Positions 25,791 through 33,280 of a stretch of 64,000 bases of DNA are shown here, piece by piece. The translations under genes and the position numbers were made by a program. This stretch comes from Pseudomonas sp. ICMP22404. GTDB taxonomy: Bacteria > Pseudomonadota > Gammaproteobacteria > Pseudomonadales > Pseudomonadaceae. The stretch lies in contig NZ_VCNG01000012.1 in NCBI RefSeq assembly GCF_006227205.1, positions 186,001-250,000 on the forward strand. Reading direction: 5' to 3'. How positions within the stretch are numbered: position 1 is the stretch's first letter; each line of letters begins with the position of its first letter. The notes below the pieces were generated by a model. That model did not search any database. It was not told where the DNA came from and saw nothing but the letters and a program-made list of their open reading frames with translations.

Positions 25791-25806
25791 GCGGGTATAT
25801 ACCCGC
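25791..25806. promoter_or_regulatory. Perfect 16-bp palindrome, probable operator of the MFS gene
   Basis: GCGGGTATATACCCGC, fully self-complementary, 15 bases before the ATG of the transporter and overlapping where a promoter or leader must be. A related copy lies in front of the MarR gene. Confidence 0.7.
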
Positions 25807-25821
25807 GAGCGGAGAATAAAA

Positions 25822-27030
25822 ATGGTATCGATGTGGCGTACCTGTGGTTGGGTCCTGGTGGGCAGCGCGCTGATTCTGGCGTTGTCTCTGGGTGTGCGGC
25901 ATGGCTTCGGGCTGTTCCTGGCACCCATGAGCGCCGAGTTCGGCTGGGGCCGCGAGGTATTCGCCTTCGCCATCGCCCTGCAAAACCTGATCTGGGGCCT
26001 GGCGCAGCCATTTACCGGGGCGCTGGCCGACCGCTTCGGTGCGGCGAAAGTGGTGCTGATCGGCGGTGCGCTCTACACCTTGGGCCTGGTGTTCATGGGA
26101 CTGGCGGATTCCGCCTGGTCACTGTCATTGAGTGCAGGGCTGCTGATTGGCCTTGGTCTGTCCGGCACCTCTTTCTCGGTGATCCTCGGGGTGGTCGGTC
26201 GGGCTGTGCCGCCGGAAAAACGCAGCCTGGGCATGGGTATCGCCAGTGCCGCCGGCTCCTTCGGTCAGTTCGCCATGTTGCCGGGTACTTTGGGCCTGAT
26301 CGGCTGGCTCGGCTGGTCCGCCGCACTGCTGGCCTTGGGCTTGCTGGTGGCGCTGATCGTACCGCTGGTGAGCATGCTCAAGGACACGCCGATGCCCTTG
26401 GCTAGCCATGAGCAGACCTTGTCCGAAGCGTTGCGCGAAGCGTGCAGCCATTCCGGGTTCTGGTTGCTGGCGTTCGGCTTTTTCGTCTGCGGTTTCCAGG
26501 TGGTGTTCATCGGTGTGCATCTGCCGGCGTACCTGGTGGACCAACACTTGCCAGCCACTGTCGGCACCACGGTGCTGGCCCTGGTCGGGCTGTTCAATAT
26601 CTTCGGCACCTACACCGCCGGCTGGCTCGGCGGACGTATGTCCAAGCCACGGCTGCTGACAGGGTTGTACCTGGCGCGGGCGGTGGTGATCGGCGTGTTC
26701 CTCTGGCTACCTGTCACCACCACCACGGCCTATGCATTCGGCATGGCGATGGGGTTCTTATGGCTTTCCACCGTGCCTTTGACCAACGGCACCGTGGCCA
26801 CCCTGTTCGGTGTGCGAAATCTCTCGATGCTGGGTGGGATCGTGTTCCTGTTCCACCAGTTGGGATCGTTCCTGGGCGGTTGGTTGGGCGGCGTGGTGTA
26901 TGACCGCACCGGCAGTTACGACTTGATCTGGCAGGTCTCCATCCTGCTCAGTCTGCTGGCGGCGGCGTTGAACTGGCCGGTGCGCGAGCGCCCGGTGGCG
27001 CGCCTGCAGGTTCAGGCCGGTGCGGCATGA
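25822..27030 (+). CDS. Major facilitator superfamily transporter
   Basis: 402 residues, twelve predicted membrane segments. Start ATG at 25822 after GGAGAATAAAA; the longer in-frame opening would run across the operator. Signatures: LSLGVRHGFGLFLAPMSAEF, GRAVPPEKRSLGMGIASAAG-type motif, ALADRFGAAKVVLIGGALYT. The pattern resembles oxalate/formate- and monocarboxylate-antiporter-like MFS proteins (YbfB/UhpC-related groups), but the substrate is not determinable. It overlaps a 39-codon ORF at its stop. Confidence 0.9.
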   Translation: MVSMWRTCGWVLVGSALILALSLGVRHGFGLFLAPMSAEFGWGREVFAFAIALQNLIWGLAQPFTGALADRFGAAKVVLIGGALYTLGLVFMGLADSAWSLSLSAGLLIGLGLSGTSFSVILGVVGRAVPPEKRSLGMGIASAAGSFGQFAMLPGTLGLIGWLGWSAALLALGLLVALIVPLVSMLKDTPMPLASHEQTLSEALREACSHSGFWLLAFGFFVCGFQVVFIGVHLPAYLVDQHLPATVGTTVLALVGLFNIFGTYTAGWLGGRMSKPRLLTGLYLARAVVIGVFLWLPVTTTTAYAFGMAMGFLWLSTVPLTNGTVATLFGVRNLSMLGGIVFLFHQLGSFLGGWLGGVVYDRTGSYDLIWQVSILLSLLAAALNWPVRERPVARLQVQAGAA

Positions 27031-27146
27031 GTCGCGTCGGCCCCTGGTTGGTGATTGCCGGCGCCATCCTGCTGTTGGCGTTTGCCTGGTGGGGTTGGCA
27101 TCGGGGCGGATTGGCCTTGATGCAACTGGGCATGGGCAACTGCTGA
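27027..27146 (+). CDS. Small membrane protein (39 residues), translationally coupled to the MFS gene
   Basis: ATG overlaps the MFS stop (ATGA). The protein starts MSRVGPWLVIAGAILLLAFA, forming one transmembrane helix with a Trp-rich edge (WWGWHRGG), and ends LMQLGMGNC. The stop-start overlap, GC-biased third positions and hydrophobic pattern favour a real gene. Too short for usual gene callers. Possibly a modulating subunit of the transporter; this is inference. Confidence 0.6.
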   Translation: MSRVGPWLVIAGAILLLAFAWWGWHRGGLALMQLGMGNC

Positions 27147-27212
27147 GCGGTGGACGCTTCAGGCCATGACGAGTAACGTCGTGGTCTGACATGTCTTCAA
27201 GGAAGTACCTAC

Positions 27213-27764
27213 ATGCTGATGCGCTGGCTAGCTGTTCCCGCTCTGTTACTGGTTGTGACCGGGCACGCCTGGGCAGCCGACTGCCCACCGTTGCTGGAGG
27301 GTTCGTTGCCCAAGCTGCGGGCCAAGGAAACCATCGATCTGTGCCAGCGCTTCGCCGGCAAGCCGCTGGTGGTGGTCAACACCGCCAGCTTCTGCGGGTT
27401 CGCGCCGCAGTTCAAAGGCCTCGAAGCCCTGAACCAGCGCTATAAGGATCAAGACCTGCAAGTGCTGGGCGTGCCGTCCAACGACTTCAAGCAAGAGTCC
27501 AAGGATGGCGCCGAGACGGCCAAGGTCTGTTACGTCAATTATGGCGTGACCTTCACCATGACCGAGCCGCAACCGGTACGTGGTGCCGACGCCATACCGT
27601 TGTTCAAGCACCTGGCAGAACAATCCGGCGCGCCGAAATGGAATTTCTATAAGTACGTCGTGGATCGCCAGGGTAAGGTTGTTGCCAGTTTTTCCAGTCG
27701 GATCAAACCGGACGACCCTGAGTTCATCAAGGCGGTGGAAGCGGCGATTGCTTCCAGGCCCTGA
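27213..27764 (+). CDS. Periplasmic glutathione peroxidase family protein
   Basis: 183 residues with a signal peptide (MLMRWLAVPALLLVVTGHAW, cleavage near AWA-AD). Thioredoxin fold with the peroxidatic Cys in VVNTASFCGFAPQFKGLEAL, followed by LGVPSNDFKQESKD and the Trp/Asn of GAPKWNFYKYVVDR. The Cys replaces selenocysteine. It likely reduces peroxides in the periplasm, perhaps with thioredoxin-like donors rather than glutathione. Separate from the upstream MFS unit by 66 bases with its own AAGGAAG site. Confidence 0.92.
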   Translation: MLMRWLAVPALLLVVTGHAWAADCPPLLEGSLPKLRAKETIDLCQRFAGKPLVVVNTASFCGFAPQFKGLEALNQRYKDQDLQVLGVPSNDFKQESKDGAETAKVCYVNYGVTFTMTEPQPVRGADAIPLFKHLAEQSGAPKWNFYKYVVDRQGKVVASFSSRIKPDDPEFIKAVEAAIASRP

Positions 27765-27775
27765 TCGTCAATAAC

Positions 27776-27814
27776 GAAAAAGCCCCGGCTCTTTGCAGAG
27801 CGCGGGGCTTTTTT
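27776..27814. terminator. Bidirectional terminator between gpx and fadL
   Basis: AAAAAGCCCCGGCTCTTTGC...GAGCGCGGGGCTTTTTTT: GC stem with A run on one side and T run on the other, between convergent genes. Confidence 0.92.
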
Positions 27815-27854
27815 TCGCCTCGGATGGCGAGCGGGTCAGGCTCGCCGTGAGTCA

Positions 27855-29144
27855 TCAGAAGCGGTAGGTTGCACCAACGCCGAAGCCGTTTGCGCTGTTT
27901 TCGTACTCAGCGTTGTAGGATTGACCCAGTCGGTTGGTACGGTTGACGTTGACTTTTTCTTCCTTGAGGTAGGAGTAAGCCACGTCGATGGTCAGGTCGT
28001 CGGTCGGACTCCAGCCGGCCCCCAGGCTGAAGATGGTCCGGTCGCCAGTCGGGATACGTGGCGAGCGGTCGGTGTTGTTGGCAGGGGACTGGTCGAAGGT
28101 CAGGCCGGTACGCAGTACCCACTGTTTGTTCAACTGGTAGGAGGTACCGAGGGCGTAAGCCCAGGTGTCATGCCAGTTCTGTTCTTCGGTGATAGTGCCC
28201 ACGAGAGCTGGAGCCAACCCGCCGCCGGCTGCCGCTGTCACGCCGTCGTTATTGACCGTGATGTCTTTCAGTCGGCTCCAGCGAGTCCAGGTACTGCCTG
28301 CATAGACTGTCCAGGCATCGTTGATTTGCTGGGTGACGGAGAAGTCGGCCGATTCAGGCGTGGTGATATCCAGCGAGGCGTCATAGCGTCCGTTTCTCAG
28401 GAAAGCGGCTGGAACGCCTGCGCCCGGGGTGACCTCGGTGTGGCCTTCGAGTTTGTACTTGACCTTGGAGTGGTAGGTCAGGCCGACGCGAGTGGTGTCG
28501 GTTGCCTGGACCAGGAGGCCGATGTTGTAGCCGTAGCCAATGTCATCACCTTTGATCTTCACGTTGCCATCGGTGCCGGGCAAAGGCGCCGGTAGGGTCA
28601 GCGCCGATTCCAGCTGACCGGAAATACGGTTGATCGTCGGACCAAAACCAATCGACACCTTGTCGTTGAAGGCATAGCTGACAGTAGGCTGGAAGGTGAT
28701 GACCTTCACTTCGCTCTTGCTGCCGAAGTTGCGTCCCTGGAAGCTGTTTTCATAGTCGGTGATCAGGCCGAATGGGGCGTAGACACCCAGGCCGAACGCC
28801 CATTGATCATCGATAGGCTTGACGTAATAGCCCATGGGTACGGCAGTGAACGGCACCATATCGCCGTCGTTGCTACCGGTGCGGCTGCCGCTGGCATCGT
28901 TGATGTCGGTCGAAGCATCGATGGCCGCCAGGCCACCCGTCACTTGCTGGCGCTTGAGGCGCGACATGCCGGCAGGGTTGCCAAACACGGTACTTGCATC
29001 ATCGGCAGAGGAAGAACGACCCGCGAAACCAGTGCCCATGCCACTGATACTCTGTTCGTTCAGGGCGAAGCCGCTGGCGAACAATTGAGTGGAGGCCAAA
29101 GTTACGGCGAGGCCAAGGGTGGTTTTGAGCATCATTTTTTTCAT
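27855..29144 (-). CDS. FadL/OmpP1-type outer-membrane transport protein
   Basis: 429 residues with signal peptide (MKKMMLKTTLGLAVTLASTQ, cut after LFA). The mature N-terminus SGFALNEQSISGMGTGFAGR and the FGNPAGMSRL segment are the FadL hatch signature. The body is a 14-strand barrel pattern with alternating residues, and the C-terminus NSANGFGVGATYRF ends in Phe as expected for a BAM substrate. It takes up long-chain fatty acids or other hydrophobic compounds across the outer membrane. GGAGTTCTAACA precedes the ATG. Confidence 0.93.
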   Translation of the reverse strand: MKKMMLKTTLGLAVTLASTQLFASGFALNEQSISGMGTGFAGRSSSADDASTVFGNPAGMSRLKRQQVTGGLAAIDASTDINDASGSRTGSNDGDMVPFTAVPMGYYVKPIDDQWAFGLGVYAPFGLITDYENSFQGRNFGSKSEVKVITFQPTVSYAFNDKVSIGFGPTINRISGQLESALTLPAPLPGTDGNVKIKGDDIGYGYNIGLLVQATDTTRVGLTYHSKVKYKLEGHTEVTPGAGVPAAFLRNGRYDASLDITTPESADFSVTQQINDAWTVYAGSTWTRWSRLKDITVNNDGVTAAAGGGLAPALVGTITEEQNWHDTWAYALGTSYQLNKQWVLRTGLTFDQSPANNTDRSPRIPTGDRTIFSLGAGWSPTDDLTIDVAYSYLKEEKVNVNRTNRLGQSYNAEYENSANGFGVGATYRF

Positions 29145-29289
29145 TGTTAGAACTCCGTGTGGTCACCGAGGCGAAAACTACCAACATTTTTGCTCAAGCG
29201 CTATAGCCTGTTTTGCGTGAGTTAGAGCGGTTTTGTAGGACAATCCGACCAGATTCGCGGCCGTTGTAGGAAGTTTCCAAACATCCTCT

Positions 29290-29772
29290 TCAACAGGCGA
29301 CCTGATTCAGCGATGAAACACATTGTTGCCAGGCGCAGGTGAAGTCCCGCAGGCGCCCTTGGGGGTGAAATGTCTGGCGCCAGATCCGGGCCATGCCCAG
29401 CAGATCATCGGCATCGGGAAGCGGGGTGTTTTGCTCCTCCACCAGCAGCCAGGCGATGGCAGTGGCGTAACGCAGGTTGACGGTCAGTTCCAGGTGCGGA
29501 CCGCTGAGAAAGGCATGTTGGCTGGCCAGGCCGCGCACGAGGCTGGCGCGCTCCGGATCCAGCGCCAGGTAATGATCCCAGAGTGCTTTGTGGCGGGGTT
29601 CGGTGATGCGATACAGGCCATGGCCGCGACGGTCGTGCAAGGCTGAGCCCAGGCCGGATTGGCTGGCGGCAATGCCCAGTAACAAGGACTCCGCCGTTGC
29701 GCTGTGGCGCCCCAGGTAAAGGAGCGTCGGGCGGATCACATATCGACACAGTTCGCTGGCAGCGATACCCAT
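29290..29772 (-). CDS. Hypothetical protein, lysozyme-like fold suspected
   Basis: 160 residues, mostly helical, no signal peptide. The stretch ESLLLGIAASQSGLGSALHD followed by GLYRITEPRHKALWDHYL resembles the pattern (LLLGTAAQESGLG ... GIFQMEPATHDDIW) of phage-type and tail-associated lysozyme-like proteins, but the catalytic Glu position reads Gln (ASQSG). That similarity is from memory and should be treated as a hint. Also NLRYATAIAWLLVEEQNTPL. Alone between fadL and a small gene. Confidence 0.65.
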   Translation of the reverse strand: MGIAASELCRYVIRPTLLYLGRHSATAESLLLGIAASQSGLGSALHDRRGHGLYRITEPRHKALWDHYLALDPERASLVRGLASQHAFLSGPHLELTVNLRYATAIAWLLVEEQNTPLPDADDLLGMARIWRQTFHPQGRLRDFTCAWQQCVSSLNQVAC

Positions 29773-29994
29773 AACACCCTCGAAGCGTAAGAGGGGCGGA
29801 GCCTGGAAGCGTGGGGCTTGGCAGCGGTGGATCGGTCCAGGCTCCGCCGACAGCGGATCATGCCGCTTGACTTGAAGTGTAGTGTCATATTCCCGTTGTA
29901 AAGGACTGTTTTTAAATCATCTTCCGCCAGTGGTTATAACTGTTATATCCGTTGGTGCTTAAGCCGTTTCGCTTTATCGAGAAACTTCAGGCAA

Positions 29995-30021
29995 TAAAAA
30001 GCCCCGCTTTTCGGGCGGGGC
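29995..30021 (-). terminator. Terminator of the 74-residue gene
   Basis: Minus strand: GCCCCGCCCGAAAAGCGGGG then CTTTTTATTG. Seven-bp GC stem (30001-30007, 30015-30021) with U run. Confidence 0.87.
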
Positions 30022-30048
30022 CTTTGGGTTTTTCAGCGTTCTGGCGTT

Positions 30049-30273
30049 TCAGGCAACCAGTGCCTGACGGGTACGCTCGATCACGGCCTGCAGCGGTTCT
30101 GCGCTGGAGTATTGATCGGGGTACAGGCGTTCGCTGTGACGAGCGATGCCGTGTTCATTGACCAGCGTGAAGCTGAAGCAGCCTTTGCGAGCGGCCATGA
30201 TCAGGCAGTTCATTGGAGCAAAAGCGTTGGTTAGGGTGCGGATGGCATCCTGTGTCTGGATTTGAGTCGACAT
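30049..30273 (-). CDS. Small conserved protein, unknown function
   Basis: 74 residues: MSTQIQTQDAIRTLTNAFAP, then MNCLIMAARKGCFSFTLVNE, HGIARHSERLYPDQYSSAEP, and a helical end. Pattern beta-alpha with two cysteines; no signal peptide. AGGAACACCC upstream is a weak-to-fair ribosome-binding site. A perfect CACGGTT-AAG-AACCGTG hairpin (30297-30313) is in its leader. It has its own terminator, so it is a single-gene unit. It may be one of the small Pseudomonas domain-of-unknown-function families; I cannot name which. Confidence 0.72.
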   Translation of the reverse strand: MSTQIQTQDAIRTLTNAFAPMNCLIMAARKGCFSFTLVNEHGIARHSERLYPDQYSSAEPLQAVIERTRQALVA

Positions 30274-31182
30274 GTTATGGGTGTTCCTACAAATGACACG
30301 GTTAAGAACCGTGCAACGTTAAAACGTTCCAGTAACGTCGACCACCATTGGTCGAACGAAGAACCCGACTGGAACAAAGCAGCCAGTTTGAGCGCTATAT
30401 GAATGTGCGCGCTTGGGCTGGCAGGTAGGTACTTAGGAGGGCAGGCGACACAGCAGGGGCAAAGGTTCTGGGCCCAGGGTGAAGATCCTGATCAATTTTG
30501 CAGGTTGGTTCGGTCAGAGTAACGAGCTTGGCAACACCCTTTGTATTCAGTCAAAGGCTGTGTTGGCGCAAGATTTACATGGAAACCATCGAGGGGGTCG
30601 GTCTCTGTTATCGGTGAGGCATCCTTGGGGATGGCTGACCGTGGAGATGTGTTCGACCCGGAATTGACTTTCAGCTTGGTACTAACGGCGCGGATGTTAA
30701 CGGATCGAGTTGCAGAAGGGAAGTCTGTTGTTCAAAAAATATCCAGATCCGCTGCGTTTGGTCGGATGATCTGGGTAGGGCGTCGTGCCATATTGGGTCG
30801 GGTTATCCCCAGGCTTACCGCCAAATGCATCAAGAAAGCGCACCGATATAACCGCTCTGGGTGTTACTTGTGCACACTCCCTAGGGACTTTGTCACCGAA
30901 CTGTCATGTCGCAACAATCCGGGGTGGGTGCCTGTATCCAAAATTTAAGTCAATGAAAAACATCGCTTTTTTTTACTGGTGAAAAAATCGTCAGTTTGAG
31001 CGCAACCCCCGTCCCATAGGGCTTTCGCCCCCTTCAGGGGGGGTTGTCCACTGAGTTATCCACAGCTTCTGTGGATTGTCCCAAGCACTTGCTCTAGCAC
31101 GGGCGTGCCGGTTTTTTTCGGCTTTACCCACACGAAAAAAGGAGTAGAGTGGCGCGCCTTTCGATCTGCCCCATAGTGCGTT
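30274..31182. other. 0.9-kb stretch without a convincing gene
   Basis: Visibly richer in A/T than the neighbours. Open frames exist on the plus strand (for example 30541-30948, opening with TTG) but lack ribosome-binding sites, Pseudomonas codon bias or recognisable segments. Contents: the hairpin at 30297-30313; long non-coding middle; an AT-rich element with runs CTTTTTTTTAC (about 30965) and GAAAAAATCG; an inverted CAACCCCC / GGGGGTTG pair (31002-31046 region); and the DnaA-box-like pair at 31056-31078. Could hold an sRNA or a decayed gene. Confidence 0.55.
31056..31078. promoter_or_regulatory. DnaA-box-like inverted pair
   Basis: TTATCCACA (31056-31064, perfect DnaA box) faces TGTGGATTG (31070-31078), making the exact arms ATCCACAG-CTT-CTGTGGAT. 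A similar arrangement with two perfect boxes is at 63747-63769. Confidence 0.6.
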
Positions 31183-31506
31183 ATGAAGTTTCGCTCAGTA
31201 TCAAATCCTGTTACTTCCACACCCCCAAGTGTTACCCCGCCCAAGCGCATGTCGATGCGGGTTGCCGAGTGGTTGCTCGACAGCCCGCGGCTCGGAGAAA
31301 GCCCCAGCGTCAAGCACCTGGCCGGGCGCCTGCTCAAGCAACCGGCACGGGAAGGTGTCGTGGCTGCGCAAAGTCGCCTGGGTCGGTTGATGTGCCGTGA
31401 GTGCGGTAACGCCCGGGACCGGCGCATCGGTCAGGATCTGCTGCGCCAGGCCGCCCGGGCAGGGGATCATCGGGCCCGGCAGGCCCTTCTTGAAATAGAA
31501 GACTGA
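31183..31506 (+). CDS. Small Sel1-like repeat protein
   Basis: 107 residues. After a Pro/Ser/Thr-rich N-terminus and MSMRVAEWLLDSPRLGESPS, the second half shows Sel1-type helical repeat features: AREGVVAAQSRLGRLMCREC and DLLRQAARAGDHRARQALLE. These proteins act in protein contacts, exact role unknown. It is followed by rmuC after 76 bases on the same strand. Start chosen at the ATG at 31183; another in-frame ATG at about 31249 (MSMRV) is possible. Confidence 0.75.
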   Translation: MKFRSVSNPVTSTPPSVTPPKRMSMRVAEWLLDSPRLGESPSVKHLAGRLLKQPAREGVVAAQSRLGRLMCRECGNARDRRIGQDLLRQAARAGDHRARQALLEIED

Positions 31507-31582
31507 AATAGAAGGGCTGAGCTGGGCAACCTCCAGCGGCTTGGTTAACCTTCGGGCTTTCATCTGATCGACAGGATTTGTC

Positions 31583-33085
31583 ATGGCTATGGATTTGACC
31601 AGCCTGTTGTTGGGCCTGGCGGGCGCTGCGGTGCCGTTGCTCGCACTGGCCTGGCACCTGCAGCGCCAGGCCAGTGCCGCGCAGACCGACGTGGCGCTGC
31701 TGGAAGAGCGCCTGGCCACCGCGCACATGGCCCATGATGGCCTGAATGCCCAACTCGATGCCTGCCGCGACGAAATCAGTGACCTGAGCCAAGCCAACGG
31801 AGCCAAGCAAGCCGAACTCGCGGCGGCCTGTCGAGAAGTCGAACTGTTGCAGATCGAGCGCGATAACGCTCGGGACGCGGCCCATGCCTGGAATCTGGAG
31901 CGTGCCAGCAAAGAGGCGGAACTGCGGCGGCTCGATGCCCAGGCGGCGTCGCTGCATGCCGAACTGCGCGAGCAGCAGGAAAACCATCAGCAACGCCTGG
32001 ATGACCTGCAAGGTTCACGGGACGCGCTGCGGGCGCAGTTCGCCGAGCTGGCCGGAAAAATCTTCGATGAGCGTGAGCAACGTTTTGCCGAAACCAGCCA
32101 GCAACGCCTGGGGCAGTTGCTCGATCCGTTGAAAGAGCGCATCCAGTCTTTCGAAAAGCGCGTCGAAGAAAGCTATCAGGCCGAAGCCCGTGAGCGTTTT
32201 TCCCTGGGCAAGGAGCTGGAGCGACTGCAACAGCTGAACCTGCGCCTGAGCGATGAAGCCACCAACCTCACTCGTGCGCTCAAGGGCCAGAAGACCCAGG
32301 GTAACTGGGGCGAGTTGATTCTGGAACGGGTGCTTGAGCACGCTGGCCTGGAGAAAGGCCGTGAGTATCAGACCCAGGTCAGCCTCAAGGGTCCGGATGG
32401 CGAGCGGTTCCAGCCTGACGTGTTGATTTACCTGCCCGGCGACAAGCAGGTGGTGGTCGATTCCAAGGTCAGTCTCACTGCCTATCAGCAGTATGTGGCC
32501 GCTGAAGATGACGCCATCGGCCAGCTTGCCCTCAGGCAACACATCGTGTCGCTGCGGGCCCATGTCAAAGGACTGGCCGGCAAGGACTACAAACGCCTGG
32601 ACGGTTTGCACAGCCTGGATTTCGTCTTGTTGTTCGTACCGATCGAAGCGGCGTTTTCCGCTGCCCTGCAAGCCGAGCCGAATCTGTTCCAGGAAGCCTT
32701 TGACCGCAACATTGTGATCGTCAGCCCGACCACGTTGCTGGCGACGTTGCGGGTGATCGACAGCTTGTGGAAGCAGGAGCGCCAGAGCCAGAACGCTCGG
32801 GAGATCGCCGAGCGGGCCGGGTGGCTGTACGACAAGTTCGTGCTGTTCATCCAGGACCTGGACGAAATCGGCAGCCGCCTGCAACAACTGGACAAGGCCT
32901 ACAGTGCCGCGCGCAACAAGCTGACAGAAGGGCGCGGCAACCTGGTCAGTCGCACCGAACAACTCAAGCTGCTCGGCGCCCGGGCGAGCAAGCGGCTGCC
33001 GGGTGAACTGCTTGAGCGGGCGATGACCGATGAGGATGGGCTGCCCGAGTTGCCGGAAGAGGCCGATGCCAAACCCGACGCTTGA
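31583..33085 (+). CDS. rmuC: DNA recombination protein RmuC
   Basis: 500 residues. N-terminal membrane segment (SLLLGLAGAAVPLLALAWHL), a long coiled coil rich in Gln/Glu/Arg/Leu (residues about 30-220), then the RmuC domain with QGNWGELILERVLEHAGL, LPGDKQVVVDSKVSLTAYQQ, FVLLFVPIEAAFSAALQAEP and VSPTTLLATLRVIDSLWKQE. The family limits inversions at short repeats and has a PD-(D/E)XK nuclease-like core; its molecular role is still debated. Confidence 0.95.
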   Translation: MAMDLTSLLLGLAGAAVPLLALAWHLQRQASAAQTDVALLEERLATAHMAHDGLNAQLDACRDEISDLSQANGAKQAELAAACREVELLQIERDNARDAAHAWNLERASKEAELRRLDAQAASLHAELREQQENHQQRLDDLQGSRDALRAQFAELAGKIFDEREQRFAETSQQRLGQLLDPLKERIQSFEKRVEESYQAEARERFSLGKELERLQQLNLRLSDEATNLTRALKGQKTQGNWGELILERVLEHAGLEKGREYQTQVSLKGPDGERFQPDVLIYLPGDKQVVVDSKVSLTAYQQYVAAEDDAIGQLALRQHIVSLRAHVKGLAGKDYKRLDGLHSLDFVLLFVPIEAAFSAALQAEPNLFQEAFDRNIVIVSPTTLLATLRVIDSLWKQERQSQNAREIAERAGWLYDKFVLFIQDLDEIGSRLQQLDKAYSAARNKLTEGRGNLVSRTEQLKLLGARASKRLPGELLERAMTDEDGLPELPEEADAKPDA

Positions 33086-33092
33086 CCAGGCA

Positions 33093-33164
33093 CTAATGCA
33101 AGCCCCGTGATTGATGCGGATCCTATGGCTGATGCAAACCTTGTGGTTGATGCAAACCCTGTGG
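33093..33164. repeat. Four tandem copies of an 18-bp repeat
   Basis: Copies at 33093-33110, 33111-33128, 33129-33146 and 33147-33164; the last two, CTGATGCAAACCTTGTGG and TTGATGCAAACCCTGTGG, differ at two positions, and the first two are more diverged. The last copy runs directly into the palindrome at 33159. Confidence 0.85.
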
Positions 33165-33250
33165 CGAGGGGATTTATCCCCGCTTGAGTGCGCAGCACTC
33201 ACAACGGAGGCTGCCGCGCAGCCTGACGGGGATAAATCCCCTCGCCACAG
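33159..33250. repeat. Inverted repeat of the GTGGCGAGGGGATT family
   Basis: CTGTGGCGAGGGGATTTATC (33159) inverted with GATAAATCCCCTCGCCACAG (to 33250), with inner AGTGCGCAGCACT and GCTGCCGCGCAGC mini-hairpins. Same family as 13585-13718. Confidence 0.88.
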
Positions 33251-33280
33251 GTTCGATGCCTGGCCGGAGTGGCGTTGCTC

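Noticed and set aside
30541..30948. 135-codon plus-strand frame in the 0.9-kb gap
   Set aside because: TTG start without ribosome-binding site, codon use unlike neighbours, no recognisable segment.
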